Assembly (NCBI GenBank): GCA_046727755.1
Contig: JBKPDG010000206.1
Coordinates: forward strand, 1-16,586
Direction of reading: 5' to 3'
Source: JALZAA01 sp046727755
GTDB taxonomy: Bacteria > Actinomycetota > Acidimicrobiia > IMCC26256 > JACDBD01
DNA: 16,586 nucleotides
The notes under the pieces are model-generated. The model was not told where the DNA came from and ran no database searches. It was given only the letters and a program-made list of their open reading frames with translations. The translations under genes were made by a program, and so were the position numbers. Shown here piece by piece: positions 15,424 through 16,586 of the stretch. The number at the start of each line of letters is the position of its first letter. The first letter of the stretch is position 1.

Positions 15424-15462
15424 CGTGTTCGACGCATCGGAAGGCTGTCGAAAGGTGCCCAC

Positions 15463-16338
15463 GTGAAGGTCGGAGTGTTCCTGGCGGTTGGCGCGGCCAA
15501 CGCAGATCCGGAATTGCTTCAGACGGCCGGAAGGGAGATCGAGGCTCGTGGTTTCGAGTCGGTCTGGGTTGCGGAGCACGTCGTGCTCTTCGACGACTAC
15601 GACTCGAACTACCCGTACTCGCCCGACGGACGCTTCCCCGCCGGCGGCGATGCCGGCCTGCTCGAGCCGTTCGTCACGCTCACGTACCTGGCCGCGGTCA
15701 CCGAGCACCTCCGCCTCGGAACCGGCATCTGCCTCGTCCCCCAGCGCAATCCCGTGTACACGGCGAAGCAGGTCGTCGACCTGGACACGCTGTCGCGCGG
15801 TCGGGTCGACTTCGGCGTCGGCGCCGGCTGGCTGCGAGAGGAGTTCGAGGCACTGGGTATGCCGTTCGAGCGTCGGGGCGACCGCATGCGAGAGCACATC
15901 GAGGTGATGAAGGCCCTGTGGAGCGACGCAGTCTCCGAGTACCACGGCGAGCTGTACGAGCTTCGGAGCTGTCGTATGTACCCGAAGCCGGTCCAGCAAC
16001 CGCACCCGCCCATCCACATCGGCGGGGAGAGTGATGCGGCGCTCAGGCGCGTCGCAGACTTCGGGCAGGGCTGGTACAGCTTCAATCGGGGTCCCGACGA
16101 TCTCGTCTCACCGCTGCGTCGTCTCGACGAGCTCGTCGCAGAGCGGGGGCGCTCGCGTGGGGACGTCATGCTGTCGGTCTGTCCGTACTTGCAGCCGGTT
16201 GGGCCGGGAATGGTCGACGGGTACCGGGAACGTGGTGTCGACCGCGTAATCGGACTCTGCCTCGCGTTCGACCGGGACACGCTCCTCGCGTCTCTCGATC
16301 AGCTCGTCACCGACCTGGTCGAACCGGCGTCGCGCTGA
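15463..16338 (+). CDS. LLM-class (luciferase-like) flavin oxidoreductase, probably F420-dependent
   Basis: The 291-residue product is a luciferase-like monooxygenase fold protein of the actinobacterial TIGR03619-like group, which usually uses F420 or FMN. Visible features are the N-terminal strand MKVGVFLAVG, FESVWVAEHV at 31-40, LRLGTGICLVPQRNP in the middle, and the hallmark SRGRVDFGVGAGWLREEFEALG with the later PPIHIGGESDAALRRVA. The GTG at 15463 has AAGGTG (15452-15457) five bases upstream. It follows mreB after 39 nt, but its role is unlikely to be related. The exact cofactor and substrate cannot be told from sequence alone; F420 is favoured because the host lineage probably makes it. 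Confidence 0.88.
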   Translation: MKVGVFLAVGAANADPELLQTAGREIEARGFESVWVAEHVVLFDDYDSNYPYSPDGRFPAGGDAGLLEPFVTLTYLAAVTEHLRLGTGICLVPQRNPVYTAKQVVDLDTLSRGRVDFGVGAGWLREEFEALGMPFERRGDRMREHIEVMKALWSDAVSEYHGELYELRSCRMYPKPVQQPHPPIHIGGESDAALRRVADFGQGWYSFNRGPDDLVSPLRRLDELVAERGRSRGDVMLSVCPYLQPVGPGMVDGYRERGVDRVIGLCLAFDRDTLLASLDQLVTDLVEPASR

Positions 16339-16356
16339 CCGGCTCCGACCTCGGTC

Positions 16357-16586
16357 TCAGTCCGCCAGCAAGTCCTCCGCCGCTTGCCTGACCTGCCAAT
16401 CCCTGTCGTCGAGCGCGGCACGCAAGGCCGCCTCGACATCGGGGCCGTCGAACGGGGCCAGCGCGAGGACGGCGCGGCGGCGCACTGCGGGCTTGTCCCG
16501 GCAGGCAGCGAGGACGGCGGGTAGGCCGGCGGAGTCGCCGAGGGCGCCGAGCGCGGCCACAGCCGCCTCGCGGGCCAGTGGGTCGT
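16357..16586 (-). CDS. HEAT-repeat protein (partial, N-terminus off window)
   Basis: This is the C-terminal end of a protein that continues past the right edge; the frame stays open to the last base, and the internal GTG at 16560 is not needed as a start. The 76 visible residues hold at least two HEAT/PBS-lyase-type helical repeats, for example LAREAAVAALGALGDSAG, VRRRAVLALAPFDG and DWQVRQAAEDLLAD. Such repeats form a protein-binding solenoid. The specific function cannot be assigned. It converges on the luciferase-like gene, with 18 nt between the stops and no obvious terminator. Confidence 0.75.
   Translation of the reverse strand, partial: DPLAREAAVAALGALGDSAGLPAVLAACRDKPAVRRRAVLALAPFDGPDVEAALRAALDDRDWQVRQAAEDLLAD

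Overview
The window is a strongly GC-rich, gene-dense chromosomal segment that reads as an actinobacterium, possibly Acidimicrobiia or a relative. This rests on gene content: a polyphosphate kinase followed by a CYTH protein, an Eis-type acetyltransferase, a DUF2342 (zincin_2) metalloprotease, a luciferase-like (probably F420-dependent) oxidoreductase, and an HtrA-type protease with a WVHPTE motif near its N-terminus. It also rests on promoter style: TANNNT boxes lie 6-7 nt from start codons, a leaderless pattern known from actinobacteria. The lineage is an inference; no rRNA gene is present. I see no tRNA, rRNA, CRISPR array, insertion sequence, integrase or phage gene.

Layout. (1) 1-2718, minus strand: ppk1 overlaps, by a GTGA junction, a CYTH-domain protein that runs off the left edge. 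(2) 2719-3013: a divergent intergenic region rich in inverted repeats. (3) 3014-5724, plus strand: a 12-helix MFS transporter, then an Eis-like N-acetyltransferase 23 nt later. (4) 5833-7341, plus strand: a fusion of a HAD phosphatase-like domain with a C-terminal FAM151/menorin-like domain that carries glycerophosphodiesterase-type residues. (5) 7345-7391: a perfect 13-bp hairpin between convergent genes. (6) 7397-10466, minus strand: a three-gene set (DUF2342 metalloprotease, CurA/PTGR-type reductase, short 3-hydroxyacyl-CoA dehydrogenase) joined by GTGA and ATGA overlaps. (7) 10478-11521, plus strand: a membrane-tailed extended SDR that has lost YxxxK. (8) 11534-13838, minus strand: an HtrA-like protease followed by a fused AhbA-AhbB-type siroheme decarboxylase. 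(9) 13921-16338, plus strand: moaE, mreB (apparently with a CTG start) and a luciferase-like oxidoreductase. (10) 16357-16586, minus strand: the C-terminal end of a HEAT-repeat protein.

How the genes work together. The clearest functional pairs are polyphosphate synthesis with a polyphosphate-associated CYTH fold, a transporter with an Eis-like acetyltransferase, and the overlapping reductase/dehydrogenase pair, which probably acts on acyl-CoA or enone intermediates. The rest looks like ordinary core and accessory chromosome. The observations most worth following are the HAD-FAM151 fusion, the apparent CTG start of mreB six bases after the moaE stop in the same frame, the fused siroheme decarboxylase, and three proteins (CYTH, SDR, MreB) with substitutions at normally conserved active-site positions. 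I found no convincing new multi-gene defence or mobile system.
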